Assembly (NCBI RefSeq): GCF_900177515.1
Contig: NZ_FXAK01000008.1
Span: 247,501-311,500, forward strand
Length of the DNA: 64,000 nucleotides
Source: Azospirillum oryzae
GTDB lineage: Bacteria > Pseudomonadota > Alphaproteobacteria > Azospirillales > Azospirillaceae
Direction of reading: 5' to 3'
Within the stretch, counting starts at the first letter, position 1; each line of letters starts with the position of its first letter. The position numbers and the translations under genes are program-made. Under the pieces are notes generated by a model. It worked only from the letters and a program-made list of their open reading frames with translations, searched no databases and was not told the DNA's origin. Below are positions 51,487 through 61,543 of this stretch, in pieces.

Positions 51487-52965
51487 GTGGAACGCTATAA
51501 GCTGTTCATCGACGGGGACTGGTGCGATCCGGTTTCCAACGAGTGGTATGAGACGACGGAGCCCTTTTCTGGGCGCGCCTGGGCGGAGATCCCGCGCGGC
51601 ATGCAGGCCGACGCCGACCGCGCGGTGGACGCGGCGCACCGCGCCTTCCTGTCGCCGGAGTGGGCCGGACTGACCGCGACCCAGCGGGGCGCCCTGCTGC
51701 GCCGGCTGGCCGAACTGATCGAGGCCAACGTCGACCGGCTGGGCGCCATTGAGCAGCGCGACAACGGCAAGCTGATGGCCGAGGTCAGCGGGCAGGTGCG
51801 GAACGTCGCCCAATGGTTCCATTACTATGCCGGGCTGGCCGACAAGGTTCAGGGCGCGGTCGTGCCGATCAACAAGGCCGACGTCTTCAACTATGTGAAG
51901 TATGAGCCGCTCGGCGTCGTCGTCGCCATCACGCCGTGGAACTCGCCGCTGGCGCTGACCACCTGGAAGATGGCGCCGGCGCTGGCGGCCGGGAACACCA
52001 TCGTCATCAAGCCGTCGGAATACACCTCCGCCTCCATCCTGGAGCTGGCGAAGCTGGCGCATGAGGCGGGATTCCCGCGCGGCGTCGTCAACGTCGTCAC
52101 CGGCTTCGGCGCGGAGGTGGGCGAGCCGCTGGTGCGCCACCCCCTGACCGCCAAGATCGCCTTCACCGGCGGCGACATCGGCGGCCAGCGCGTCAACGAG
52201 GCCGCGGCGCCGGGCCTGAAGAAGGTGACGCTGGAGCTGGGCGGCAAGTCGCCGAACATCGTCTTCGACGACGCCGACCTCGACCAGGCGGTGAAGGGCG
52301 CCATCTCCGGCGTGTTCGGCGCCTCGGGCCAGACCTGCATGGCCGGTTCGCGCCTGCTGGTCCAGAAGTCGATCCACGATGCCTTCGTGGAGAAACTGGT
52401 CGCGGCGGCGGCCGAGGCGCGCATCGGCGACCCGTCGAGGATGGAGACGCAGATCGGCCCCATCGCCACCCGTCCGCAATGGGAGAAGATCCTGCGGATG
52501 ATCGAGATGGCGAAGCAGGAGGGCGCGGTCTGCGCGCTCGGCGGCCATGCCCTGTCGGGACCGGAGTACGGCCAGGGGCAGTTCGTGGCGCCGACCATCT
52601 TCACGCAGGTGCGCAACGACATGCGCATCGCCCAGGAGGAGGTGTTCGGCCCGGTCCTCTGCGTCATCCCGTTCGAGGACGAGGACGATGCGCTGCGCAT
52701 CGCCAACGACGTCGAGTTCGGTCTGGCGGCCGGCGTCTGGACGCGCGACCTGCACCGCGCGATGTACTGCGTCGACCGGCTGCGCGCCGGGACGGTGTGG
52801 GTGAACAACTACCGCTCCACCAGCTTCACCACGCCCTTCGGCGGCTACAAGCGCTCCGGCCTCGGCCGCGAGGGCGGCGTGGAGGCGATCAAGGAATATC
52901 TCCAGACCAAGTCCGTCTGGATCACCACCAAACCCAACCGAGCCAATCCCTTCGTGCTCGGCTGA
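51487..52965 (+). CDS. Aldehyde dehydrogenase
   Basis: NAD(P)-dependent aldehyde dehydrogenase of 492 residues starting at GTG 51487. General-base Glu in LELGGKSPNIVF, nucleophile Cys in GASGQTCMAGSRLLV, Asn in TPWNSPLALTTWKM, C-terminal TTPFGGYKRSGLGREGG. First gene of the IclR-flanked cluster, 38 bases before the citryl-CoA-lyase-like gene. It may oxidise a semialdehyde made in the same pathway; relatives include succinate-semialdehyde and carnitine-related enzymes. Confidence 0.92.
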   Translation: MERYKLFIDGDWCDPVSNEWYETTEPFSGRAWAEIPRGMQADADRAVDAAHRAFLSPEWAGLTATQRGALLRRLAELIEANVDRLGAIEQRDNGKLMAEVSGQVRNVAQWFHYYAGLADKVQGAVVPINKADVFNYVKYEPLGVVVAITPWNSPLALTTWKMAPALAAGNTIVIKPSEYTSASILELAKLAHEAGFPRGVVNVVTGFGAEVGEPLVRHPLTAKIAFTGGDIGGQRVNEAAAPGLKKVTLELGGKSPNIVFDDADLDQAVKGAISGVFGASGQTCMAGSRLLVQKSIHDAFVEKLVAAAAEARIGDPSRMETQIGPIATRPQWEKILRMIEMAKQEGAVCALGGHALSGPEYGQGQFVAPTIFTQVRNDMRIAQEEVFGPVLCVIPFEDEDDALRIANDVEFGLAAGVWTRDLHRAMYCVDRLRAGTVWVNNYRSTSFTTPFGGYKRSGLGREGGVEAIKEYLQTKSVWITTKPNRANPFVLG

Positions 52966-53003
52966 GGCCGGGCCCGCGGAGGGAGTCCTCCGGGAGCATT
53001 CCC

Positions 53004-53843
53004 ATGTCCGAAGCGACCATCGACAGCGCCACCGGCTGGTGGCGGACGTCGATCATCGACATCCATCCGGGTTCGATCCGGGTGCGCGGCTATGCCATCG
53101 AGGAGCTGATCGGCACGATCGGCTTCCCCGACATGGTCTGGCTGATGCTGCGCGGCGACCTGCCGACGCCGGCGCAGGGCCGGCTGCTGGGTGCCGCCCT
53201 GGTGGCGGCGGTGGACCACGGGCCGCAGGCGCCGTCCATCGCCACCGCCCGCATGGCCGCCACCTGCGGCGTCGGGCTGAACAACGCCATGGCATCCGGC
53301 ATCAACGCGCTGGGCGACGTCCATGGCGGCGCCGGCCAGCAATGCATGGAGCTTTACGCCGCCGTCGCCGCCCGCATGGCCGATCATATGGCAGGCGGCC
53401 TGTCCCTGGCCGGGGCGGCGGAGAGCGAGATCGCCGCCCGGCTGGAGCGGCGCGAGCATATCCCCGGCTTCGGTCATCGCTTCCACCCCGTCGATCCCCG
53501 CGCCGGCCGGCTGCTGGCCCTGGTGGATGCGGCGAAGGGGGAGGGCGCCGTGACCGGAGAGGCCGCCGCCATCGGCCGCGCGGTGGAGGATGCGCTGGCC
53601 GCGCGCAAGGGCAGGCGGCTGCCGATGAACATCGACGGCGCCACCGCCGTGGTGTTCGCCGAACTCGGTTTCCCGGCGGGGCTCGGGCGCGGGCTGTTCG
53701 TGCTGTCGCGCTCGGTCGGCATCCTAGCGCATGCCTGGGAGCAGTCGCAGCAGGGCGGCCGCATCAAGGGACCGATGCCGCCGTCCATTCCCTACCGCTA
53801 CGACGGGGCCGCGCCGCGTCCGGTTCCAGGAGACGGAGCATGA
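53004..53843 (+). CDS. Citryl-CoA lyase-like (short citrate synthase family)
   Basis: 279 residues, about two-thirds of a citrate synthase: the small-domain and active-site core without the usual N-terminal extension. All three catalytic positions are kept: His107 in GDVHGGAGQQ, His158 in GFGHRFHPVDPRA, and Asp211 in NIDGATAVVFA. Such short forms are commonly called citryl-CoA lyases (citryl-CoA to acetyl-CoA plus oxaloacetate). It overlaps the CoA transferase by ATGA, so activation of an acid to its CoA ester followed by carbon-carbon cleavage is the simplest reading. Start ATG 53004 with GGGAG upstream. Confidence 0.82.
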   Translation: MSEATIDSATGWWRTSIIDIHPGSIRVRGYAIEELIGTIGFPDMVWLMLRGDLPTPAQGRLLGAALVAAVDHGPQAPSIATARMAATCGVGLNNAMASGINALGDVHGGAGQQCMELYAAVAARMADHMAGGLSLAGAAESEIAARLERREHIPGFGHRFHPVDPRAGRLLALVDAAKGEGAVTGEAAAIGRAVEDALAARKGRRLPMNIDGATAVVFAELGFPAGLGRGLFVLSRSVGILAHAWEQSQQGGRIKGPMPPSIPYRYDGAAPRPVPGDGA

Positions 53844-55090
53844 CCGATCAATCCCCCGCCGGATCCCTGGGCAAAAAGCTCCCGCTGGCCGGCGTCAAAA
53901 TCCTCGATTTCGGGCACACGGTGATGGGGCCGTCCTGCGCGATGATCCTGGCCGATCTCGGCGCCGACGTGGTGAAGATCGAGCCGGTGCCCAACGGCGA
54001 GCCGACCCGCCATCTGAAGGGCTTCGGCACCGGCTATTTCGGCTATTTCAACCGCAACAAGCGCTCCATCGCCGTCGACCTGAAGACGCCGGAGGGCCGC
54101 GGCATCGCGCATCGCCTCGTCGCCGAGGCCGATGTGCTGGTGGAGAATTTCGCCCCCGGCACGATGGAGCGGCTGGGGCTGGGCGCCGAGGCGCTGGCCC
54201 GCGTCAACCCGCGCCTGATCTATGCCAGCCTGAAGGGGTTCCTCGACGGCCCCTATGCCGGCCGCCTCGCGCTGGACGAGGTGGTGCAGATGATGACCGG
54301 GCTCGCCTACATGACCGGGCCGAGCGGCCGGCCGCTGCGGGCCGGCACGTCGGTCGTCGACATCACCGGCGGCATGTTCGCGGTCATCGCCATCCTGGTG
54401 GCGCTGCGCGAGCGGGAACGGAGCGGCAAGGGCCAGACCATCGAAACCGCCCTGTTCGAGACGACGGTGTTCCTGATGGGACAGCATCTCTGCTACGCCG
54501 CCCAGTCGGACGGGCCGATCCCGCCGATGCCGGAGCGGGTGTCGGCCTGGGCGGTCTACGAGACCTTCCGCACCGCCGACGGGCGGCCGATCTTCGTCGG
54601 CATCACCACCGACAGCCATTGGGAGCGCTTCTGCGCCGTCATCGACCGGCCGGACCTGCGCGACGATCCGGATTTCCGCACCAATAACGACCGCATCGCC
54701 GCCCGGCCGCGCCTGCTGCCGCTGCTGACCGGGCTGTTCGGCGGCCTGTCGATGGAGGAGGCGGTGTCGGTGTGCGAGCGCGCCCGCATTCCCTTCGCGC
54801 CCATCGCCCGGCCGGAGGATCTGTTCGAAGACCCGCATCTGCGCGCGACCGGCGGGCTGATGCCGACCACCCTGCCCAACGGGGTGCGGACCGCCCTGCC
54901 GCGGCTGCCGATCCATGTGGCGGACACCGATCTGGCGATCCGCCGCGATCCGCCGCGCGTCGGGCAGGACACGGACGCGGTGCTGGCCGAACTCGGCTAC
55001 GGCCCGGCGGCGATCGCGCAGCTGGCGGAGGCCGGGATCGTCGTGGCCGACAGCGAGGCCGGCGGCAACCAGCAGCGCCTTACGGGATGA
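53840..55090 (+). CDS. CaiB/BaiF family (class III) CoA transferase
   Basis: 416 residues, cytoplasmic. N-terminal VKILDFGHTVMGPSCAMILA then LGADVVKIEP, NRNKRSIAVDLKTPEG, and candidate catalytic Asp in LALDEVVQMMTGLAYMTG. Family members move CoA between carboxylic acids through an aspartyl-CoA thioester. It is translationally coupled to the citryl-CoA-lyase-like gene (ATGA at 53840-53843), which suggests that it makes the CoA thioester that the lyase cleaves; succinyl-CoA or acetyl-CoA would be a plausible donor. Confidence 0.92.
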   Translation: MTDQSPAGSLGKKLPLAGVKILDFGHTVMGPSCAMILADLGADVVKIEPVPNGEPTRHLKGFGTGYFGYFNRNKRSIAVDLKTPEGRGIAHRLVAEADVLVENFAPGTMERLGLGAEALARVNPRLIYASLKGFLDGPYAGRLALDEVVQMMTGLAYMTGPSGRPLRAGTSVVDITGGMFAVIAILVALRERERSGKGQTIETALFETTVFLMGQHLCYAAQSDGPIPPMPERVSAWAVYETFRTADGRPIFVGITTDSHWERFCAVIDRPDLRDDPDFRTNNDRIAARPRLLPLLTGLFGGLSMEEAVSVCERARIPFAPIARPEDLFEDPHLRATGGLMPTTLPNGVRTALPRLPIHVADTDLAIRRDPPRVGQDTDAVLAELGYGPAAIAQLAEAGIVVADSEAGGNQQRLTG

Positions 55091-55139
55091 TGTGGGCGGA
55101 ATGCCTCGGGAGATCAAAGAAATGACGGAGGAAACACGG

Positions 55140-56621
55140 ATGTCTGAGCACGCGATCAGCGAACAGGCCATCAGCGATCTGGTCATCGTCGGCTGCGGCA
55201 TCGCCGGGCTTTCGGCGGCGGTGACGGCGTTGCAGGCCGGCCTGTCGGTCACCCTGCTGGAGCGGGCGCCCGAGGAGGATTTCGGCGGCAACTCGCGCTG
55301 GACCGAAGCCTATATGCGGATGAAGAACGATTCCGAGATCGCCGACGATTTCGAGGAGCATTTCGCCGCCAACGCCGGGCTGAACATCGACCCCAACGTA
55401 CTGGCCGCCGCCGCCGAACCGTACGAGCATTGGCCGGACTATGTGAAGGCCCACCCCTTCCCCGATCCGGAGGTGATTTCCCGCTTCGCCGAGCGGGTGC
55501 CGCCGACCATCGCCTGGCTGAAGGGCTTCGGCCTGCGTTTCGAACCGCAGCCGATCTATCTGCTGACCCAGAACACCCAGCGCATCGCGGCGCAGGGCGG
55601 CGGTCTCGCCCTGATCGAGCGTCTGATGGCGGAGGCGAAGGCGCTGGGCGCCCGCGTGCTCTACCGCACCACCGCGCTCGACCTGCTGCGCGACGACCAG
55701 GGCCGCATCGGCGGCGTTTACGCCACCGGGACGGACGGCCTGCGCGTCGCCATCCGCGGCCGGTCGACGATCCTGGCGTCGGGCGGCTATCAGGGCAATC
55801 CGGAGATGATGACCCGCTACATGGGCCAGCGCGCCAAGCATGTGCGGCCGGTGGCGCGCGGCGGCTATTACAACCGCGGCGAGGGCATCCGCATGGCGCT
55901 CGACGCCGGGGCGGCGGCGGCCGGCGATTTCGGCTCCTACCATGCCGAACCGGTCGATCCGCGGTCGCGCCAGCCGGAAGCGGTGATCTTCATCTGGCCC
56001 TACGGCATTCTGGTCAACAAGCGCGGCGAACGCTTCCTCGACGAGGCGCCGGGCACCGCCGACGCGACCTATGACGCCATCACCCGCGTCGTCGCCGACC
56101 AGCCGGACGGGATCGCCTATGTCCTGTTCGACGATCAGGTGGAGGACATCCCGCGCTGGCGCGCCAGCATCCGCAGCGACGTGCCGGCCATCGAGGCACC
56201 GACGCTGGACGCCCTGATCGACAAGCTGGGTCTGCCGCCGGATGCCACGCTGGCGACGGTCGCCGCCTACAACGCCGCCTGTCCGGCCGATGCCGCCTGC
56301 TTCGACCCGACGCGGGTGGACGGTCTGGCGACCAGCGGCTTGAGCCCGGCCAAGACCAACTGGGCCCGCCCGCTGACCAAGGCCCCGTTCCGCGCCTTCC
56401 CCATCGTTTCGGCCAACTGCTTCACCTTCGGCGGGCTGAAGGTGGACGCCGATGCCCGCGTGCTGGACGGCAATGGCCGGCCGATGCCGGGCCTCTATGC
56501 GGCGGGCGAGACGGTCGGCCTCTACCACCAGGTCTACACCGGCTCGACCTCCGTCCTGCGCGGCGCCGTGTTCGGCCGGCTGGCCGCCCAGCATGCCGCC
56601 GCGTCAAGCGACGCCGGCTGA
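55140..56621 (+). CDS. FAD-dependent tricarballylate dehydrogenase-like flavoprotein
   Basis: 493 residues from ATG 55140, with GGAGG nine bases upstream. FAD-binding LVIVGCGIAGLSAAVTALQA then GLSVTLLERAPEEDFGGNSR, and the fumarate-reductase-type C-terminus (FGGLKVDADARVLDGNG, GLYAAGETVGLYHQVYTGST). Closest in style to TcuA, which oxidises tricarballylate to cis-aconitate, and to fumarate reductase flavoprotein-like dehydrogenases. No TcuB or TcuC gene is adjacent. Position in the cluster suggests a dehydrogenation step on a carboxylic acid substrate. Confidence 0.85.
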   Translation: MSEHAISEQAISDLVIVGCGIAGLSAAVTALQAGLSVTLLERAPEEDFGGNSRWTEAYMRMKNDSEIADDFEEHFAANAGLNIDPNVLAAAAEPYEHWPDYVKAHPFPDPEVISRFAERVPPTIAWLKGFGLRFEPQPIYLLTQNTQRIAAQGGGLALIERLMAEAKALGARVLYRTTALDLLRDDQGRIGGVYATGTDGLRVAIRGRSTILASGGYQGNPEMMTRYMGQRAKHVRPVARGGYYNRGEGIRMALDAGAAAAGDFGSYHAEPVDPRSRQPEAVIFIWPYGILVNKRGERFLDEAPGTADATYDAITRVVADQPDGIAYVLFDDQVEDIPRWRASIRSDVPAIEAPTLDALIDKLGLPPDATLATVAAYNAACPADAACFDPTRVDGLATSGLSPAKTNWARPLTKAPFRAFPIVSANCFTFGGLKVDADARVLDGNGRPMPGLYAAGETVGLYHQVYTGSTSVLRGAVFGRLAAQHAAASSDAG

Positions 56622-56677
56622 GCATCCACGACGCCCACGACGCCGACCATCCATAAAAATGCCCTAGGGAGGAACTG

Positions 56678-57907
56678 ATGAACCGTTACGCCGTAACGGC
56701 GGCCGTCGCCGCCTGCCTGTTCGCCCACACCTTGTCGCAGCCGGCGCTTGCGCAAAGCGCCGCCTACAGCGACGGAAAGATCAAGATCGGCATCCTGACC
56801 GACCTGTCGGGCCAGCTGTCCGACAGCACCGGACAGGGCTCGATCACCGCCGCGCAGATGGCGGTGGAGGATTTCGGCGGCGCCGTCAACGGCACGCCCA
56901 TCGAGCTGATCTTCGCCGACCACCAGAACAAGGCCGACGTCGGTGCCTCGACGGCGCGGCGCTGGTACGACGTCGATCAGGTCGACGCCATCATGGATGT
57001 GCCGAACTCCGCCGTGGCGCTGGCGGTGCAGCAGATCACCAAGGAGAAGAACCGCGTCGCCATCTTCTCCTCGCCGGCCAGTTCGGACCTGACCGGCAAG
57101 GCCTGCACGCCGAACGGCATCCACTGGACCTACGACACCTATGCGCTGGCCCATGTGACCGGCGAGGCGGTGGTGGCCTCCGGCCTCGACAGCTGGTACT
57201 TCCTGACCTCCGACTATGCCTTCGGCCATGCGCTGGAGCGCGACACCGGCGCCGTCGTCGAAAGCCAGAAGGGCAAGGTGGTTGGCAGCGTGAAGATGCC
57301 GGCCAACAATGCCGACTTCTCCTCCTTCCTGCTCCAGGCCCAGGCGTCGCCGGCCAAGGTCGTGGCGCTCGCCACCGCCGGGGCCGACACCCAGAACGCC
57401 ATCAAGCAGGCGGCGGAATTCGGGCTCGGCCAGTCGGGCAAGAACATCGTGGCGCTGCTGCTGGCCATCAGCGAGGTCCATGCGCTGGGCCTGCCGGCGA
57501 CGCAGGGCATCATGCTGACGACGCCCTTCTATTGGGACATGAACGACGAGACGCGCGCCTTCTCCAAACGCTTCTTCGACAAGCGCAAGGCGATGCCGAC
57601 CTTCTATCAGGCCGGCGTCTACGGTGCGGTCAGCCATTATCTGAAGGCGATCAAGGCCGCCGGGACCGATGCCGCCCCCACCGTCATGAAGACGATGAAG
57701 GAAACGCCGGTGAACGACTTCATGACGAAGAACGGCACGGTGCGCGAGGACGGCCGGGCGCTGCGCGACATGTACCTGTTCCAGGTCAAGACCCCGGCCG
57801 AATCCAAGGCGCCCTGGGACTATTACAAGCTGGTCCGCAGCATTCCCGCCGACCGCGCCTTCCGGCCGCTGTCGGAAAGCGAGTGCCCTCTGGTCAAGAA
57901 GATGTGA
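56678..57907 (+). CDS. Periplasmic binding protein of LIV-type (branched-chain amino acid family) ABC transporter
   Basis: 409 residues with a Sec signal peptide (VAACLFAHTLSQPALAQS). The mature protein begins IKIGILTDLSGQLSDSTG, then AAQMAVEDFGG and DVGASTARRWYDVDQVDAIM, the fold of Leu/Ile/Val-binding type I proteins. This family also binds amides, urea and aromatic or aliphatic acids, so the ligand need not be an amino acid; the surrounding genes point to a carboxylate. Separated from its ATPases and permeases by the 58064 gene. Confidence 0.92.
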   Translation: MNRYAVTAAVAACLFAHTLSQPALAQSAAYSDGKIKIGILTDLSGQLSDSTGQGSITAAQMAVEDFGGAVNGTPIELIFADHQNKADVGASTARRWYDVDQVDAIMDVPNSAVALAVQQITKEKNRVAIFSSPASSDLTGKACTPNGIHWTYDTYALAHVTGEAVVASGLDSWYFLTSDYAFGHALERDTGAVVESQKGKVVGSVKMPANNADFSSFLLQAQASPAKVVALATAGADTQNAIKQAAEFGLGQSGKNIVALLLAISEVHALGLPATQGIMLTTPFYWDMNDETRAFSKRFFDKRKAMPTFYQAGVYGAVSHYLKAIKAAGTDAAPTVMKTMKETPVNDFMTKNGTVREDGRALRDMYLFQVKTPAESKAPWDYYKLVRSIPADRAFRPLSESECPLVKKM

Positions 57908-58063
57908 GCGGCACCCGGCAGAGTTCCGGCAGCCATTGACGCATAACCGATTGTAATGCGCCGCTTACATATACGAAGTTGAGACGGAGGGCCGATTGTT
58001 TAGGATGCGCACGGAATCCGCCGCGGCCCTCCCGGCGGCGCCCCTTCCCCCTTACCGGACAGC

Positions 58064-59158
58064 ATGATGATGGAGCGGATATCGGCCGCCGAAACCAGCC
58101 TGAGCGGGGGCGACCCGGCGACGGGTGAGATGGTGATGCGCGGGCATCGACTGCCCGATCTGATCGACCGCTCCTATGAAGAGGTCGTGGCGATCCTGTG
58201 GGATGCGGAGATCCCGGCGCAGATGGGCCCGGATGCTCTGGGGGCGGCGAGATGCGACGCCTTTGCGCGGCTCTCTCCCCGTTTCGCGGCGATGCCGTCC
58301 GATCTCACGGTGATCGAGATTCAGCGCTGCCTGCTGGCCTCGCTGCCGGGGGCCGCGATGACGCCGCTGCTGCTGGTGGCGGGGACCGCCGTCGCCGCCG
58401 CTTCGGCGATCCGGCTGGTTCACGGCCAAACCCCGACGGCGCCCGACCGCTCCCTGCCGCATGCGGCCGATCTGCTGCGCATGATCCATGGTGCCGCCGC
58501 CGGCGAGGCGGAAACGCGGGCGCTGGGCCGCTATCTGGTTGCGATGGCCGATCATGGCGTGAACGCCTCGACCTTCACCGCCCGTGTGGTCGCCTCGACC
58601 GGGGGCGGCCTGTCGGCCGCCGCGGTGGCGGCGCTGGGCGCGCTGGAAGGGCCGCTGCATGGCGGTGCGCCGGGGCTGGTCCTCGACATGCTGGACGCCA
58701 TCGGCGAGGCGGACCGTGCGGAAGACTGGGTGGCGGCGGCGCTCGACCGCGGGGAGCGCCTGATGGGCTTCGGGTCGCGGGCCTACCGCATCCGCGATCC
58801 TCGCGCGGACATCATGAAGGACAGCCTCCTGGCTCTGCAGCGGTCCGGCGCGAGCCGGATGCCGGAGGGTAGGCTCGCCTTTGCCGAAGCGGTGGAGCGA
58901 ACGGTCCTGTCGGTGACGGCATCGCGCCGTCCCGACCGGCCCCTGCACACCAATGTGGAATTCTACGCCGCCCTGCTGCTGGAAGCGCTGGGCGTGCCGC
59001 GTGCCGGCTTCACACCGCTCTTCGCCGCCAGCCGCGCGGCCGGATGGGCGGCGCATGTGCGTGAACAGGAACGAACCGGACGCATGCTGCGGCCGACATC
59101 ACGCTATGTCGGCCCGCCGCCGGCCGGCCGGCCCAAGACCGGGAGAGGACAGGAATGA
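58064..59158 (+). CDS. Citrate synthase family protein with altered active site
   Basis: 364 residues. The citrate-synthase fold is clear: ISAAETSLSGGDPATGEMVM, HGGA histidine (His199, EGPLHGGAPGLVLDML), RLMGFGSRAYRIRDPRADIM and NVEFYAALLLEALGVPRAGF. In citrate synthases the third motif reads GFGHRVYxxxDPR; here the catalytic His is Ser238, and the later catalytic Asp is Glu299 (Glu also occurs in some family branches). It may bind acyl-CoA without normal condensation, or work with the 53004 product. It is coupled to livG by ATGA. Confidence 0.84.
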   Translation: MMMERISAAETSLSGGDPATGEMVMRGHRLPDLIDRSYEEVVAILWDAEIPAQMGPDALGAARCDAFARLSPRFAAMPSDLTVIEIQRCLLASLPGAAMTPLLLVAGTAVAAASAIRLVHGQTPTAPDRSLPHAADLLRMIHGAAAGEAETRALGRYLVAMADHGVNASTFTARVVASTGGGLSAAAVAALGALEGPLHGGAPGLVLDMLDAIGEADRAEDWVAAALDRGERLMGFGSRAYRIRDPRADIMKDSLLALQRSGASRMPEGRLAFAEAVERTVLSVTASRRPDRPLHTNVEFYAALLLEALGVPRAGFTPLFAASRAAGWAAHVREQERTGRMLRPTSRYVGPPPAGRPKTGRGQE

Positions 59159-59914
59159 CCACCGGACCCACCGACGACATCATCCTGGAAGCGCGCGACC
59201 TGACGAAGGAGTTCAAGGGCTTCGTGGCGGTTCGGGGTGTGAACCTTCAGGTTCGCCGCGGCACCATCCACGCGCTGATCGGCCCGAATGGCGCCGGCAA
59301 GAGCACGGTGTTCAACCTGCTGACCAAGTTCCTGACGCCCACGCGTGGCCAGATCCTCTACAAGGGCCGCGACATCACCCGCACCAAGCCGGCCGACATC
59401 GCGCTGATGGGGCTGGTGCGCTCCTTCCAGATCTCGGCCGTCTTCCCGCACCTCAGCGTGCTGGAGAATGTCCGAGTCGCGCTGCAACGCCCGCTCGGCA
59501 CCAGCTTCCATTTCTGGAAGTCCGAGTCGTCGCTCTACGACCTGCACGACCGGGCGCTGGAACTGATCGAGGCGGTGAACCTCACCCCCTGGGCCGGCCA
59601 CACCGCCGCCGAGCTGCCCTATGGCCGCAAGCGCGCCCTGGAGATCGCCACCACCCTGGCGCTCGACCCGGAGGTGATGCTGCTGGACGAGCCGCTGGCC
59701 GGCATGGGCCATGAGGACATCGAGGGCACCGCGGCGCTGATCAAGCGCGTCGCCGCCGACCGCACCGTGCTGATGGTGGAGCACAATTTGTCGGTCGTCG
59801 CCCACCTGTCGGACACCATCACCGTGCTGCGCCGCGGCGAAATCCTGGCGGAGGGACCGTACGAGGTCGTCTCCAAGAACCCGCAGGTGATGGAAGCTTA
59901 TATGGGGACCGGAC

Positions 59915-59922
<8 letters not shown>
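59155..59922 (+). CDS. livG: LIV-type ABC transporter ATP-binding protein (LivG)
   Basis: 255-residue ATPase. Walker A GPNGAGKSTVFNLLT, signature region LPYGRKRALEIATTLA (the YG form normal for LivG), Walker B VMLLDEPLAGMGHEDIEG and the switch histidine in LMVEHNLSVV. Starts within the stop of the citrate-synthase-like gene (ATGA) and overlaps livF by eight bases, so these genes are one transcription unit. Works with LivF on the LivH/LivM channel. Confidence 0.94.
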
Positions 59923-60637
<715 letters not shown>

Positions 60638-60653
60638 GCGGGAGAGACGTCCG

Positions 60654-61541
60654 ATGTCCCAACTGCTCGGCATTCCGCCGCAGGCCCTGTTCGGCCAGCT
60701 TCTGCTCGGCCTGATCAACGGCTCCTTCTATGCGCTGCTCAGCCTTGGGCTGGCGGTGATCTTCGGCATGCTCAATGTCGTCAACATGGCGCATGGCGCG
60801 CTCTACATGGTCGGCGCCTTCGTGGCGTGGCTGCTGCTGAGCTATGCCGGCGTCGGTTACTGGGGGGCGCTGGTGCTGGCGCCGCTGGTGGTCGGCCTCA
60901 TTGGGCTGGTGCTGGAGCGCACCATGCTGCGCCGGCTCTACAAGGTCGACCATCTCTATGGGCTGCTGCTGACCTTCGGGCTGGCACTGATCTTCGAGGG
61001 CGCCTTCCGCCATTGGTACGGCGTGTCGGGCCAGCCCTATCCCATCCCCGACCTGCTGAAGGGCGGCACCAACCTGGGTTTCATGTATCTGCCGACCTAC
61101 CGGGGCTGGGTGGTCGCGGCCTCGCTGCTGGTGTGCCTGGGCACCTGGTTCGCCATCGAGCGGACCAAGCTGGGGGCGTATCTGCGGGCGGCGACGGAGA
61201 ACCCGACGCTGGTGCAGGCCTTCGGCATCAACGTGCCGGTGATGGTGTCGCTGACCTACGGCTTCGGCGTGGCGCTGGCCGGGCTGGCCGGGGTTCTGGC
61301 GGCGCCGATCTATCAGGTGTCGCCGCTGATGGGGTCGAACCTGATCATCGTGGTGTTCGCGGTGGTGGTGATCGGCGGCATGGGCTCGATCCTGGGCGCC
61401 ATCGTCACCGGCCTGGGGCTGGGGCTGCTGGAAGGGCTGACCAAGGTGGTCTACCCGGAAGCCTCCAACATCGTGGTGTTCGTGATCATGGCGGTGGTGC
61501 TGATGATGAAGCCGGCCGGCCTGTTCGGACGGGAGAGATAG
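60654..61541 (+). CDS. livH: LIV-type ABC transporter permease (LivH)
   Basis: Inner-membrane permease of 295 residues with about eight helices; LGLAVIFGMLNVVNMAHGAL, LERTMLRRLYKVDHLYGLLL and GMGSILGAIVTGLGLGLLEG are family stretches. It follows livF by 16 bases with GGGAGAG in front of the ATG. Confidence 0.94.
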   Translation: MSQLLGIPPQALFGQLLLGLINGSFYALLSLGLAVIFGMLNVVNMAHGALYMVGAFVAWLLLSYAGVGYWGALVLAPLVVGLIGLVLERTMLRRLYKVDHLYGLLLTFGLALIFEGAFRHWYGVSGQPYPIPDLLKGGTNLGFMYLPTYRGWVVAASLLVCLGTWFAIERTKLGAYLRAATENPTLVQAFGINVPVMVSLTYGFGVALAGLAGVLAAPIYQVSPLMGSNLIIVVFAVVVIGGMGSILGAIVTGLGLGLLEGLTKVVYPEASNIVVFVIMAVVLMMKPAGLFGRER

Positions 61542-61543
61542 CC

